Of a DNA stretch of 64,000 nt, positions 47,930 through 59,365 are shown piece after piece. Source of the stretch: Diabrotica undecimpunctata. Lineage: Eukaryota; Arthropoda; Insecta; Coleoptera; Chrysomelidae. Numbering within the stretch: the stretch's first letter is position 1; the number at the start of each line of letters is the position of its first letter. Under the pieces are notes generated by a model that saw nothing but the letters and a program-made list of their open reading frames with translations, did not search any database and was not told where the DNA came from. The DNA is taken from contig NC_092807.1 of the NCBI RefSeq assembly GCF_040954645.1, positions 49,359,991 through 49,423,990 on the forward strand. Direction: 5' to 3'. The position numbers and the translations under genes are program-made.

Positions 47930-48355
47930 TAGGAAGCAGTTGATGAGAATATCTTAAGAGTAAATATTGAGATATATGGGTACAAGATTACCATCATAGT
48001 TGCTTGTGCCCCTTCTGATGATTAAACAATTAAGCTAAAGGAAGATTTCCTTAGGAAAATCTGTACTGGATAAAATAGAAAAACTGAGAGGTAATTATGG
48101 TATGAGATTTTAATAAAAGAAAAGAGAGGTCAGAAAAATGTATAGTAGTAGGACTTTTTAGTAAAACAGCAACTAATGATAATGGTTATAGACTTACACA
48201 CTTATGTGCGAGCTACGAATGAAAATTCAACAATGTGTTCTACAAACACGGAGAGACATCGATACACCTGGATTCAACCGATCGACATGCAATCTTAAAG
48301 CGATCATCGATTACATTTTCAGTAAAAGTCCAGGCGGTATCTGTTTTGAGTTGGG
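47930..48355 (+). pseudogene. RTE-type LINE endonuclease fragment
   Basis: EENILRVNIEIYGYKITIIV, ACAPSDD, then LCASYE, NNVFYKHGE, and in the next frame YTW-like and KAIIDYIFSKS. These are the middle and last blocks of an RTE/Jockey-type AP endonuclease (YAPS.., ..iDYi). Cut off at 48355 by the LINE inserted in the opposite direction. Confidence 0.62.
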
Positions 48356-48356
48356 T

Positions 48357-50085
48357 ACTACTACTACTAAGGATTTCCACAGTTTTCACTGTCTTCCTTC
48401 ACTCAACCGTTTTCTCCAATTTTCCCTGTCATTCCAGTCTCCATCTCGCAGGGTTCTTTTCTCCATAGCCTCGTCGATTTCATCTCTGAATGACCTTCGG
48501 GGTCTCCCTCTCTTTCTTCTTCCAATCGGGCTCCATTCTGTGATTTTGTTTATCCAGCGTCCTCTGTCCGCTCTTCTGACGTGGCCGTACCAGGATAGTC
48601 TCTTCTCCTCTATATAGTCGATTATGTCTGATTGCACTCCCATTCTCCGCTTAATCTCTGCGTTTTCAATTCTGTCTCTTTTTGTAAGTCTACAGCTTCT
48701 CCTCAGGAACTCCATTTCTACTGCTCTTATTCTACCTCTATTTCTCTTGTTTATTGTCCAGTTTTCGGACCCATATGTCAGGATACTTCTTGTCAGAGTA
48801 TTATATATTCTCTTTTTTGTCTTTATCGTAATGTTCTTATCCCACAACACTGAGTTTAGTTGTCTTATACAGTTTCTTGTTTGTCTCAGTCTGTTGTTTA
48901 TATCTTCTTCTGTTGTTCCCTGGTTCGATATTATGGTTCCTAAATACTTGAATTTATCTGTTCCATTTATTTGTCTTCCCTCGTCTATCTCTAGGTTTCT
49001 CATATCCTTGTTTTCTGTTGTTAGGTATTCGGTTTTCTCTAAGTTTATTTCCATTCCGTTGTTTTTATATTCTTCTTCTAGTTTTCTGAGCATAAAGCTG
49101 AGATCTTCTTCATCTTGTGCGATGACTACTTGATCGTCGGCAAAACTTAAGGTGTATAGGTATTCGTCTCTTACTGGTATGCCCATTCCTTCGCACTTTC
49201 TCCTCCATGGTTTGAGTGTCTTTTCCAAGAATATTTTAAACAGAGTAGGGGACGTAGCACAGCCTTGTAGAAGTCCTTTTGTCGTCTTAAATGGATTGTA
49301 GGCTTTATTTCCACATTTAATAGCTACTTTGTTTTCTTTGTATAGTGCTTTAACTGCTTTTATTAGTGTTTGTCGGATTCCGAGATCATTCATTGCTTCC
49401 CATAATTTGACTCTAGGTATTGAGTCATATGCTTTCTTTAGATCAACAAAGGCCAGATGGACCGGTCTACCTTTTGCCATTTTCTTCTCTATCAGTTGTT
49501 CTAATGTGTACGTATGATCTAGGCATGATTTTCCTACTGTGAACCCTGCTTGGTCTTCTCCAATTTTTCCTATTATTTCAGTTTTTAGTTTTTCTTTAAT
49601 AATTTTCCCGTAAAGTCTACCTACCGACGATATTATACTAATAGCTCTATACTTTTCACATTTTTTCCTGTTTCCTTTCTTATGTATGGATGTGATGTAT
49701 GCTTGTGTCCATTCCGCAGGTATTTCTTCTCCATTTAGTCCTCTTTCGAACATTCTATGTAGCATGCGGAATAACTTTTCCGTTCCGTTTTTAATTAGTT
49801 CGTTTGGTATTCCTCCGGGTCCTTTGGCTTTTTTGTTCTTCAATGTCTTGATTGCTATCTTAACTTCTGCCAGGCTTATTTCTATCTGGTCGTATGCCCC
49901 ATTTTCTGCATGTTCTATATTCTCTTCCTGAAATTGGGGACGGTTTTCTGTAAGTAGTTCTACGTAGTATTCTTGCCACTCGTTTTCACTAATTTTGCCG
50001 ATCTGGGTTGTTTCTGTCTTATTTCGTTGAAGTGCTTTTAATATTCGCCATGATTCTGATTTCAGTTGGGTGTGAAGCATATAAT
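48357..50085 (-). mobile_element. RTE-like LINE, 5'-truncated, open RT frame
   Basis: The insertion ends in a short (TAG)n tail (minus strand; 48357-48373). It carries the 564-codon frame at 48386-50080. The endonuclease is missing. Its 3' end abuts the oppositely oriented endonuclease fragment, so it probably inserted there. Confidence 0.78.
48386..50080 (-). CDS. RTE-like reverse transcriptase, 564 codons, uninterrupted
   Basis: Linker ESWRILKALQRNKTE, then LKNKKAKGPGGIPNELIK, ITSIHKKGNRKKCEKYRAIS, QAGFTVGKSCLDHTYTLEQL, LAFVDLKKAYDSIPR (palm A), TTKGLLQGCATSPTLFKIFL (palm B), TLSFADDQVVIAQDEEDL (catalytic FADD), FKYLGTIISNQGTTEED, ILTYGSENWTIN, and a basic C-terminus WSPIGRRKRGRPRRSFRDEI. 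No stop or frameshift over nearly 1.7 kb, unlike every other LINE in the window, so it is the youngest. There is no endonuclease, so it cannot move on its own. The ATG is simply the first in the truncated frame. Confidence 0.88.
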   Translation of the reverse strand: MLHTQLKSESWRILKALQRNKTETTQIGKISENEWQEYYVELLTENRPQFQEENIEHAENGAYDQIEISLAEVKIAIKTLKNKKAKGPGGIPNELIKNGTEKLFRMLHRMFERGLNGEEIPAEWTQAYITSIHKKGNRKKCEKYRAISIISSVGRLYGKIIKEKLKTEIIGKIGEDQAGFTVGKSCLDHTYTLEQLIEKKMAKGRPVHLAFVDLKKAYDSIPRVKLWEAMNDLGIRQTLIKAVKALYKENKVAIKCGNKAYNPFKTTKGLLQGCATSPTLFKIFLEKTLKPWRRKCEGMGIPVRDEYLYTLSFADDQVVIAQDEEDLSFMLRKLEEEYKNNGMEINLEKTEYLTTENKDMRNLEIDEGRQINGTDKFKYLGTIISNQGTTEEDINNRLRQTRNCIRQLNSVLWDKNITIKTKKRIYNTLTRSILTYGSENWTINKRNRGRIRAVEMEFLRRSCRLTKRDRIENAEIKRRMGVQSDIIDYIEEKRLSWYGHVRRADRGRWINKITEWSPIGRRKRGRPRRSFRDEIDEAMEKRTLRDGDWNDRENWRKRLSEGRQ

Positions 50086-50089
50086 CCCA

Positions 50090-51120
50090 GTTTTTTGCAT
50101 AAATCGCTCCAAAATATTACTACAAATGATAATTTCACTATGTGTGAGTTGCAAAATGTAGGCTTAACTTCTTATTCATAAAATTCGATATTTTTCCTTC
50201 TTCTTTCGCATATATTTCAACAACTATTAGTTTTAGAATAATTTTTTATGTAACTTAATTTTACATAAGACAATGCTAGTTTCAAATCTTTAGAATTATG
50301 AATTGTCTTGAAAAAATAATAAGAAACACAAAAAAAAACAGTTAAAAAATGTTTTCTTATAAGTTTAGTTTCCGGACTAAAATCAAATTTAATGGCTTTA
50401 TATTCTGCGAAAGAAAACTCTTTAATATGTTTATTTATCACACAAAACTTTATTAAAATCGATCTCATAGTTTTTGTAAAGTGATTTTGCAATCTAATTT
50501 TTTTTTAAAATAAATAATTTTCAAAATTATGCAGGTCAAAAACTAAAACTTTTAGATACTTGAAACCTTTAAGATATAGAAGAGCATTCAAGATTTTAAA
50601 CCCTTTTGAAAAATTAAAATTCGTCGATCAGAAAAGCCTAGGCAATTTTTTAAAAAATTGTTTAAATTTTTTTAAATAGATTTTAATTTTCAAAACGGAT
50701 AATAAAATTTCGTCAAAAGATGCTTCAAAAAAAATTAAAGAAAAATAAAAAAATAAGATGATCGGTTCATTAGTTCCAGAGTTATGATCGGTCAAAGTTG
50801 ACTGCGATTTACAATAAAAGTATAAAATTCCAAGATCTGATTTTTAGATAAAAACCTTTCCAATAGAAAACAATAATTGGGTACAAATTTACATTCTCTA
50901 CAGACTACTACAAGATGGTTCAAATGTGAATTAAAATTAATCCGTCCTTTAAAAAATTGACGGTAGAAGGCCGTCGCGGCTGAACCGAAATTGAGTTTAT
51001 GCCTTCAAAATCAAATCGCGCTTAAAAATTTTAATTATTTCCGCTTCCATTTAACCAATTTTGATGTTTTTTCTAAATTGAGGTTTTGCGAGCTAAAAAC
51101 ATCAAATATCGCATTTGTAA
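50090..51120. other. intronic, no gene recognised
   Basis: AT-rich, with ATCGGTTCATTAGTTCCAGA and TATGATCGGTCAAAG motifs as seen in unclassified insect repeats. No conserved frame. Confidence 0.45.
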
Positions 51121-51124
51121 ATAC

Positions 51125-51880
51125 TTCTTCTTAGGGTGCCTGTCCGTTCCAAACGTTGGCGCTCATCCTGGCTATGATGACTTTGTTGGTTGCTATACGA
51201 AATAACTGTGTTGAGGTCTTTCTATACCATGCTCTCAAGTTAGCAAGCCAGGATATTCTTCTTCGTCCTGGGGCCCTTTTTCCTTCAATTTTACAAAATG
51301 CATTGAACTAGCTCGTATCTGCCTTGATGTCTCATTATAGGTCCCAAGTACTGCAGCTTACCCTTCACGATGTTGGCCAAATCCGTGGTTGTGTTCATCC
51401 TCCGCAGTACTTCTTCATTGGTGACTTTGTCTGTCCATGGTATCTTCAGGATCCTTCTGTATGACCATAGCTCAAAAGACTGAAGTTTTGATAGAGTTTC
51501 CGCCTTCAATGTCCACGTTTCTACTCCGTACAGAAGCACTGAGTACACATAACATTACATAACAAGGAGCCTTATTTTTGTGTCTAGGGTGAGGTCATGG
51601 CTCTTGAACACAGAACTCATAGTCAAGAATCCACTTTTTGCCTTTGCGATGCGACATTTAATCTCTTGGGTATTGTCCCACGACTCATTAATTATAGTTC
51701 ATAAAAGTAGTTGTATTGTGAGACACGTTCAATTCTCATTTGGTTCACATACAGATTTGCTCCAGTTGTTTTCCTTGCTGATGATCATTAGCTTGGTTTT
51801 GCTGGTGTTTATATCCAGTCCATATTTTCTACTTGTTTCCGTTATTTTGTTCATTAAGTTTTGAAGCTCTTCTATGAGTA
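51125..51880 (-). pseudogene. RTE-like LINE RT 3' fragment
   Basis: Minus strand: GLDINTSKTKLMIIS-like start near 51800, SVLLYGVETWTLKAETLSKL, SYRRILKIPWTDKVTNEEVL, KLQYLGPIMRHQGRYELVQ, and in a further frame GRRRISWLANLRAWYRKTST. Order and motifs fit an RTE-type LINE different from those at 26384 and 48386. Frameshifts. Confidence 0.75.
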
Positions 51881-52168
51881 GAATAACTGGTATTTTTTTT
51901 TTATTTTTTTTTTAAATACCATTTATTTTATTACCATATAGAAATATAAAAATAAAGATCCTGTACAATGTATTATCTATTCATACATTGTGTATATTAG
52001 ATTTATTCTCCTTGTCTATCCTAAAGAAATCTAGCATCCAGAAAATACTAAAAGCCATGAATTGAAGATAAAATATTTTTGTTTGAAGTAAAGAACCCTG
52101 AGAAATTCAATCTATTTTAATTTAATTTATTTCAATTAAATTTAACTTAATTTAAACTTAAGCAGATC

Positions 52169-52170
<2 letters not shown>

Positions 52171-52232
<62 letters not shown>
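52171..52232. repeat. (TA)n microsatellite
   Basis: About 60 bp of TA at the left edge of an inverted-repeat element. Confidence 0.95.
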
Positions 52233-52237
<5 letters not shown>

Positions 52238-53396
52238 TAAGTGAGATTAAAACCTCACTGAAATGAGGATATCGGTAAAGGAGAAATAAAAAATGAAAAA
52301 ACTATTTCAATCTTTTAAATAGAAAACGTTTCGTGCAGTATTTCTGCATTTCTTCAGTTCTAATGATTGCAAAGTCATATATAGATGTCAAACAATGTCA
52401 AATGCATATATTGAGGTGTTACAAATTACATTTAATAAAAACAATAAAAGTTACAGTTAAAAAACACATTTAGAGTTTTTTAAAATTTATACAAACATTC
52501 AAAAGTCACAAAAATGTCACAATATGTTAACAAGAACAGTATAATATAATACAATAATTCTATTCTATCGTTGATGTAACATTATCGAAACATGAAGCCA
52601 GGAGAAAAAGTAACTTGTTTTAATTGAGCTTAGTAAAACAATTTGAACAAAAAAAAATTATTTTTATTGAAAAAAGCATGGAAAGTTAACTTTATTGTTA
52701 GAGACACAAAAGTAATTAAAAAAGCGCCTATTATTGACAGATAGGGATCTACCACTCCGAAGGGTAAAACAAAAAATAATATGGCTTGGGAAACAGTATT
52801 TTTTGCCAAAAATTCAACTAGATAATAATTATATGTTTACAGGACAGAATAGAATAGTCATTTTATTTATAATCCAATTAAAAAGAAGGTTGGATATAAA
52901 AAGTACCGATGACCATTGTTGGGGAACCTAGAATTAGTGAATATTAATGAAATATAATGTGATATGAATTTGTTTAACTCACCATGTGGTTCCTTTTGGA
53001 AAGGATTTTACATCGAATATGATGTATGAAAATTGCTAAAGTTCTCGTTGAAATGAATATAGGGATTTAATTTTAGTAGTATCAAGGTAGAAGCTACTTT
53101 TTTCCCTAGAGGACAAAAACTGAAAGATTTAGGCCATGTCTTGATCGGATTTAGGTGTAACTAAGTTAAATTATGAAATTTAACATTTAACTAGAAAGAT
53201 TTTGAGGATTATTCAACGGCAAGGAGTGATAAATGAGATTATCGATATCAGTACATCTGTTCATGGAGTTTTTTTTCTGTTCGCAGAACGCACGAAACGT
53301 TTTCTATTAAAAGATTGAAATAGTTTTTTCATTTTTTATTTCTCCTTGACCGATATCCTCATTTCAGTGAGATTTTAGTCTCACTCAGATTGTGTA
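52231..53396. mobile_element. inverted-repeat element with hammerhead core, no ORF
   Basis: Arms 52231-52337 and 53289-53396 are reverse complements with several small differences. TA tracts bound both sides. The left arm leads into an intact hammerhead-like core (52326-52357); the right counterpart is altered. The ~950-bp interior has no conserved frame. By architecture it looks like an internally deleted relative of the Penelope element at 53521. Confidence 0.72.
52326..52357 (-). ncRNA. hammerhead-ribozyme-like core
   Basis: Minus strand: CTGAAGA (52351-52357), stem TGCAG / CTGCA with a five-base loop, then GAAA-CG (52327-52332). All core boxes intact. Confidence 0.68.
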
Positions 53397-53426
53397 TTTA
53401 AATTTAGACGGTCGTACTCCTTTCAA

Positions 53427-53437
53427 TATATATATAT

Positions 53438-53511
<74 letters not shown>
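53427..53511. repeat. (TA)n microsatellite
   Basis: About 85 bp of TA with one TAAT interruption, separating the two inverted-repeat elements. Confidence 0.95.
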
Positions 53512-53518
<7 letters not shown>

Positions 53519-53587
53519 ATATAGTAAACTCTTAAATATTGGGGAAATCTGCAAGAAAGACTCTAATGAGTATCAATTGTTTCGCCG

Positions 53588-53625
53588 AACGTTTTCGCCA
53601 AAGAGAATTAATTTGGCTTCTTCAG
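53588..53625 (-). ncRNA. hammerhead-ribozyme-like core (left arm)
   Basis: Minus strand: CTGAAGA (53619-53625), stem GCCAAA / TTTGGC, then GAAA-ACG. Six-base-pair stem II with a nine-base loop. Confidence 0.72.
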
Positions 53626-53737
53626 GGCTGAAAGAGAATAAATTATAATTAGCTACCATATATTATCTCGGAGAGATATCACTCCGGGGTAAACAAGGAT
53701 TCTGAAAAGTGTTGAAAATAGCTTTGGTAATAATAAT

Positions 53738-54211
53738 AACAACATTAAACTTAATGTGGCTTGTAGATCAGCCCTAACAATTAATAATCTTTATTCTAAG
53801 ATAAAAGATAAGACTCCCATAGATAGGCTTAGTAACATTGTCTACAACATTCCATGTCTCTCTTGCAACAATTCCTACATCGGTTAAACATCTCAATTAT
53901 TGAAATCACGTATTACACTACACAAAAGTGATTCTCGACTTCACCCTGACCGTTGTGCATTAGCCAAACATGTCCATTCCACTGGTCATCTCATGGACTA
54001 TACGAACACTACAATTCTCCACCGTGAGAACAATAAATCTAAAAGAGAGTTCATCGAGATGTCTTATATTTTCCCTAACAATTTCTCCATTAATGTGAAG
54101 AGTGACATTAAGAATCTAAGCGATATATACCACTTCTTACTTAAATCAGATACCAAGAACAATACAACATCACAGATAGCTAACTTGACTAATATATCCA
54201 TTAACAACTAA
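53738..54211 (+). pseudogene. Penelope GIY-YIG endonuclease fragment
   Basis: Reads LTINNLYSKIKDKTPIDRLS, IVYNIPCLSCNNSYIG (GIY/YIG pair with CxxC), a TAA directly after YIG, then in the same frame TSQLLKSRITLHKSDSRLHP, CALAKHVHSTGHLMDYTNTT and REFIEMSYIF. Ends at a stop at 54209-54211. It differs in sequence from the family at 15170 and 37185, so at least two Penelope families are present. Confidence 0.82.
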
Positions 54212-54213
54212 CC

Positions 54214-54725
54214 TACCTTTATAATTAATTTTCATTAACTAAAAAAGATAACTTTCCCTTGCTTTTCTTAGATACATCTCAATAAGATATAATAATGCAT
54301 GAACAATAGAATATAATTAAATAAAGAAAATCAAAATAATATTTCCCTATACTGGGATTTAATTTCATTCGTTTTTTACCAATGAACCTTAACGACATAA
54401 AGATTCATAAGAACTACTGAATTTGTCAGCGCTTGCGTTCTGGCTAAAACAGAACCTCACTTTTAAACTTTCTAAAAATCAAAAATTTAGTTATTGCCGA
54501 CAATTCAAAGAATTACCTCCTTTTAAATGTAGTTACATTGGGTTTTTCGATTAACCTTGGGTATACCTTTGCGTGTTAAGTTCAAAGCTACCATACATTT
54601 CAAACCTTAAAAAAACCTTTTTTTTTTGGACATAATAACAAAAAACACCACTATGTTACTAGCAAAGTTTTTTAATATTCTAACTCTACAATTCTAAGTT
54701 ACGGTAAGATCAATAATGTTTTAAT
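54214..54725. other. Penelope element 3' non-coding part
   Basis: AT-rich, no ORF, between the endonuclease stop and the right inverted repeat. Confidence 0.55.
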
Positions 54726-54768
54726 AGATAATATATGGTAGCTAATTATAATTTATTCTCTTTCAGCC

Positions 54769-54804
54769 CTGAAGAAGCCAAATTAATTCTCTTTGGCGAA
54801 AACG
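54769..54804 (+). ncRNA. hammerhead-ribozyme-like core (right arm)
   Basis: Plus strand: CTGAAGA (54769-54775), stem GCCAAA / TTTGGC (54777-54782 / 54792-54797), GAAA (54798-54801), ACG. Mirror copy of 53588-53625. Confidence 0.74.
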
Positions 54805-54918
54805 TTCGGCGAAACAATTGATACTCATTAGAGTCTGTCTTGCAGATTTCCCCAATATTTAAGAGTTTACTATTGAACTTATCTGCAAAGATTAAATTTT
54901 TTTTTCTTTTCTTTTCTT

Positions 54919-55033
<115 letters not shown>

Positions 55034-55039
55034 TATATC

Positions 55040-56025
55040 CACTTAAAAAATGAGAACAAAAAGGTACAATTTTGATTGTTAAGTTAAACACATTGTGGTT
55101 AATGCTTACGTCTATAAAGTAGTTGGTACTAGCCAGATAATGAGATCCGATGATCCTTAAATTACGTAGATAACATAATAATGATTGTAGTGTATACAAT
55201 AGGACACTAGGTCGATGAATAGGGATTATATTTTTTAAAGGAACGTACAGGTTCTCGTATTCAAATTCTCTTATTATTAAAAACATTAGAGAAATCAGGA
55301 CAGAAGGATGACAGAAGGATGACCTTTATTACAAAAAAGGCACCTTAAGCGGCTAACATAATAGTGGGTCCAATAGAGTGTCGACTAACAGAAAGTTTTA
55401 CACCCATGCGCTGTTATAGGTATCTGAAAATTTGGACACAAGGTAACGAAGTTTTAAGGGAACGATAGATCTAAAGTATGTATGAACTGCGGCTGAGAAG
55501 GGAATTACAATAACTTGTCAAAAGTTGGAAAAGAGGAAGTAGTTTTAAAGTGTGTAAAATATTTTAATTCCTAGCTGAGCGCTTTCGGCTAACAAAGCCA
55601 TCTTCTAAGCTATGGTCAAATATAAAATATCCTACTAGGAGAGATCATGTGGAAAGCTGGTTCTATCTTTTCTTTTCTTTTTAAACATCAAAGCAAAATA
55701 CTACCATAGAAGAAACCCGAACTAAGTTAGAGGCACCACCAACACTCTAAGGCCAGAAAGATACATTTTCTGATATTGAAACGTTAATTTTATTCAGATT
55801 TTTTTGTTCTCTTAAGCAAAATATATGACTAGGTTTATTACTAATTGTACATGTGAAAGGAGATTTGTTTTAAATAAAATTTGCCAAAAAAAAAATTATT
55901 TTTAAATATAATATGTTTTGTCCCCAATACATGGCATTACAAATTTTGCAGAATCCAAAAAAATATCCAATACCTCAAATATCAAAAAATGTATATAAAT
56001 AAAAAAATAACTTATTTATTTAAAT
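55040..56025. other. intronic, no gene; degenerate hammerhead at 55583
   Basis: AT-rich. The minus strand at 55583-55609 has TTAGAAGA, stem GGCT / AGCC, GAAAGCGCTCAGC, which resembles a hammerhead with an altered first box. Otherwise nothing recognised. Confidence 0.45.
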
Positions 56026-56029
56026 ATCT

Positions 56030-57275
56030 AATTAAAACAGGAAAACATTATTATTTCTGGAACTTCTGTACATTCCACGATTATTTAAACTTGCTGATTC
56101 GTTGATCTTCTTTACAATATCAGTATGATCATACCATATTGCGTCCTCTTTATATGGCCATTTCCACGAACTAAAGTTGCTGTTTACCATAACAGTAAAA
56201 AACGCCATATTTTCTTCTACTTCTTTTATTTTTTCCGGGTAGTGTTGATCTTCATAAATAACAATAACATGGTCACCTTCTTTTAAATGAGATTTGTTGA
56301 ATGTTGGAACAATAGCTGGAATGTTATCACCACTATTAGATTCCAAATTTAATTGCTCATCAGATAGAGATGTTTCAGAATCTGAATTTTCCTTGAAATT
56401 TCGTTTTGGTTTTTTTTTCATCAGAATTTGAATTTTCGTTGTAATTCCGCTTTGTTTTTTTTTCTTGTAAAATCTTTTTTTCGTCTCGTTTTCGTTTTCA
56501 CTCTTGCTTTTCCTGTTCTTTAAATTCTTTTTCCATTTTTTTCTTTAAATGGTATTGTTTCCACTGAGTGGAAGTTGCAAGGGGAAGGCAACTTCTCACC
56601 GACTCTTTTTTTAACATGGTTTATCTGGCGAAAGCAATGCCTTCTTAAATGGAGTAGGAATTTTTCCATCAATTGGTATATATTTTTCAGGCGATTTTTC
56701 AAGGAGACTCGGTTGTAGGTTTTCTAAAGTAGTTGTATCGTTAACATTAAAATCTAGTTCAACAACTGCAACATCGCCACCTGGTGGATTATTATCTGTA
56801 TCAAAATGTGGTTATGGATCTTTATCTGTATTGCATTTATTCATGCTGTTCTCCTTGTGATCTGAACGGTCTTCTTCTGTTGTTGAGAGTTCAGGGTCAT
56901 TTAATTTGGGAACGATAAATATGTTAAGTTGTTTATTATTTTTGATCTTCAGCCAAACTTAAAAAAGACTTAAATGTTGTATATTTCCCTTCCACGTATT
57001 CAAGTCTGCTGTATTAAATTCTTGTAACAAGCCAGTGTCAATGTAGGTCTCTAACATTTGTTGAAATGTTTTTTCTTGTTGAGTTTCTTCTACGGGGAAT
57101 GGATTATTGTGAATTTCTGTATCATTTGACTTGAAATGTTTTTGGTAGTTGATTGCATCGGCGTTAAATGGACACAAACCGGCCGCATGAAAACCATTCA
57201 ATATAATTTTCGGAGTAATGGAATTCTCTATGGCTTTTGCTTGAACTGGTCCAAAATTCTCCTTCTTCATTTTTG
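56030..57275 (-). pseudogene. pogo-type (DDE_1) transposase, C-terminal half
   Basis: 56959-57270 holds the end of the DDE_1 domain: AIENSITPKIILNGFHAAGL then CPFNADAINYQKHF (family pattern: TP.ii.nGFra.GL.PF...a.dY). Further along come KKRVGEKLPS in one frame and GDHVIVIYEDQHYPEKIKEV, WKWPYKEDAIWYDHTDIV in the frame 56032-56421, the C-terminal tail usual in pogo/Jerky-like insect transposases. The catalytic Asp motifs upstream are absent; the sequence is cut at 57275 where a LINE fragment begins. Frameshifts near 56430, 56500 and 56700. Confidence 0.75.
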
Positions 57276-57299
57276 AACTATTGTTTTGTATTCTCCAAT

Positions 57300-58380
57300 T
57301 GTTTACTTCATTTCGTATTTAGGCCCAGTAGCTGACTTACTTTTACTCGTGTCTGGATCCGACTACAGTTTTTCTGCCCAATATCGGGCTACGTCTACAC
57401 CCTTTGTATTTGGGAGCCACAAATTATCGAGGGTGTACTGTGATGGGCAAAGTCTGCATACTCTCAGGTGCTCCACGTTCTGTATTTCCCCACATTCACA
57501 AAGTGCGTCGCTGTCTGTCTTGATGCCACATTTAATGAGGTTCTGTTTTACAGGGGCGACACCTGTGCGTATGCGATTGAGTTTCCGCCAATTTCTCCAG
57601 TCCAGATTCATTCCATTAGGTAGTTCTGGATGTAGGGGGAACAGTTCGGGTGGTTCGACGTTGACATTTCTCATAAACCTTTTCCTTGATTAAAGTCGGC
57701 TGATTCCTGGCGGTTCGTCAAACCCGTATAATTGGTGCCTTTTATCGAAACTTTGCCTGAACTTCTCCACATATTGTGAGACGCATCTACGGTCGTCTGG
57801 TGATGCGAATCCAGCTACCCGGTACAATAGGCAAAGAGAGGTAGGCTTCATACTGTTGAGAAACATAAGACCTCAGCTGTTGTCTTCAAAACCTGGGGGT
57901 TTGCACCCCACTTGCTCCCTACAAGTTTCCGGAAAAGGTTGTTTCTTGTAGAAACCTTTTGTCTTGTGCTCTGACAGTGGAATTTATACGTTAGTGACCG
58001 GTCTAGTAATACTCCAAGATATTTGGGCCTATCAGTATGTTTCAAGCGTTGTCCCTCCCAAGAAACATTCAGTTTTACATGCGCCAGTTGGTTGTTGAGA
58101 TGGAATGCATATACTTGGGTTTTAGTAGGGTTTGGCTTTAATGAGTTTTGTTTGTAGTAAGTTGACATCATGTTTGATGCCTCTTCCATTGTCGACTCTA
58201 CTTTATCGTATCATAGGCCGCTGTGAGGTCTATCAAGGTTACTCCCACTATCTCTTTGTGCTCAAATCTCTCCTCTATGTATTCTGTTAGGTTCAGCACT
58301 TAGCCTGTGCATGATTTACCTGGTCTGAAGCCTGCTTGTTGTGGGATTAGTTTTGCATCTAATGTAGCTGACAGTAGCTG
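57300..58380 (-). pseudogene. LINE RT and C-terminal fragment
   Basis: Minus strand: QQAGFRPGKSCT and LIDLTAAYDT (58210-58350, RT palm A), then a deletion of the catalytic palm, NSLKPNPTKTQVYAFHLNNQ, RPKYLGVLLDRSLTYKFH, GSKWGANPQVLKTTAEVLCF (57848-58189), and WRKLNRIRTGVAPVKQNLIK, CGIKTDSDALCECGEIQNVE, DNLWLPNTKGVDVARYWAEK (57363-57674). A non-LTR retrotransposon of a clade I cannot name; the catalytic YADD/FADD is deleted. Confidence 0.75.
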
Positions 58381-58384
58381 ACAT

Positions 58385-58925
58385 ATGTTAGTAACCAATA
58401 TTAGACATGGGTGTCAGCTATTGGTACAACATAAAATAATAAAATTTTGGTTGAATTGACAGGGTTATTTACGTGCTTCCTACTTAAATATTTATTCAAA
58501 GTATAAAAACATCTGAAACCCGATAGCTGACACTAGTGTCACTTACTGGATACTCGCTCGGATCTTGTACTAATAATTGATACCCCCTTTCTAATCTGCT
58601 TTATTAACATAAGGTAAGTTTAACAACAAATACATATATTTATATTACTGTTCAATGGATCTACACTAAAAGACTTACCCTTTAAATACACATTAACGTC
58701 ACACACTCAATTTATATAAACTATTTTCTTAGCGTTTTTGTTTAGTAAATTCGGCAAAACGTGCACGTCACGTATGAAACTAGTCAATGTCACCAACATT
58801 CAAATTTATTTTATCGACCCATTGATGCCAACATATTCAAACTATTACCCAAGGAAGCAAAGACCGCCAATACTACAGACTATACTGTTTCAAATAGTCT
58901 TAGTACATAAATAACAAATTCTGGT
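58385..58925. other. intronic, GTCAGCTA-rich
   Basis: Contains several TGTCAGCTAT / ATAGCTGACA motifs in both orientations (58405-58545), possibly ends of a small inverted-repeat element. No gene. Confidence 0.4.
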
Positions 58926-58929
58926 GTCG

Positions 58930-59300
58930 CTTATTGTCAGCAGTAGTACTGTCAGCAATGGGAGCCACTATCTTAGATATACAAATAGAATTATGATAGT
59001 GGTAAAAAACAAAGAGATAAAATTGATATCTAGAGCACCACAAGGATCAGTATTGAGAATGCTTATAGAACGGGGTATTGAGAGTAGTAGACGAGAGATG
59101 TTTTATCAGTAGCATACGCCTATGATTTGGTTTTTTAATTAAAAATAATAACACTAATTAACTGAAAAGGAAGAGAAGCAATGTATATAAAAAAATTAAA
59201 CCTAAATGAAACAAAACGACTTAATATTGGCAACAGAAAAAGAGGCAATTATCGCGCTAAAAGGTTCAAAAGACAAAACTGGTTTAGTATTCAACAAGAT
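58930..59300 (+). pseudogene. LINE RT scrap
   Basis: NKEIKLISRAPQGSVLRML resembles the palm block ...GVPQGSVLGPLL, and a VAYAYDLVF-like stretch about 40 bases later resembles YADD. Very decayed; clade unknown. Confidence 0.5.
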
Positions 59301-59365
59301 GCCTAAAGCACAATAGCAGATGTAGTACGTTATATCCGTAGTAAGACTTTATTGCATTTACTTAC

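Larger units (their letters stand above)
53521..54873 (+). mobile_element. Penelope-like element with 148-bp inverted terminal repeats
   Basis: Arms 53521-53668 and 54726-54873 are almost perfect reverse complements. Each contains an identical hammerhead-like core. Between them is a GIY-YIG endonuclease fragment (53738-54211). (TA)n lies on both outer sides. The RT is missing. Inverted flanking repeats are known for some Penelope-like elements. Confidence 0.82.

Noticed and set aside
48624..49133. 169-codon plus-strand frame opposite the RTE RT
   Set aside because: Antisense shadow of the 564-codon RT; hydrophobic by complementarity.
53289..53330. Second hammerhead in the right arm of the 52231 element
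   Set aside because: GAAACG remains but the CTGANGA box is replaced, so the core is not complete.
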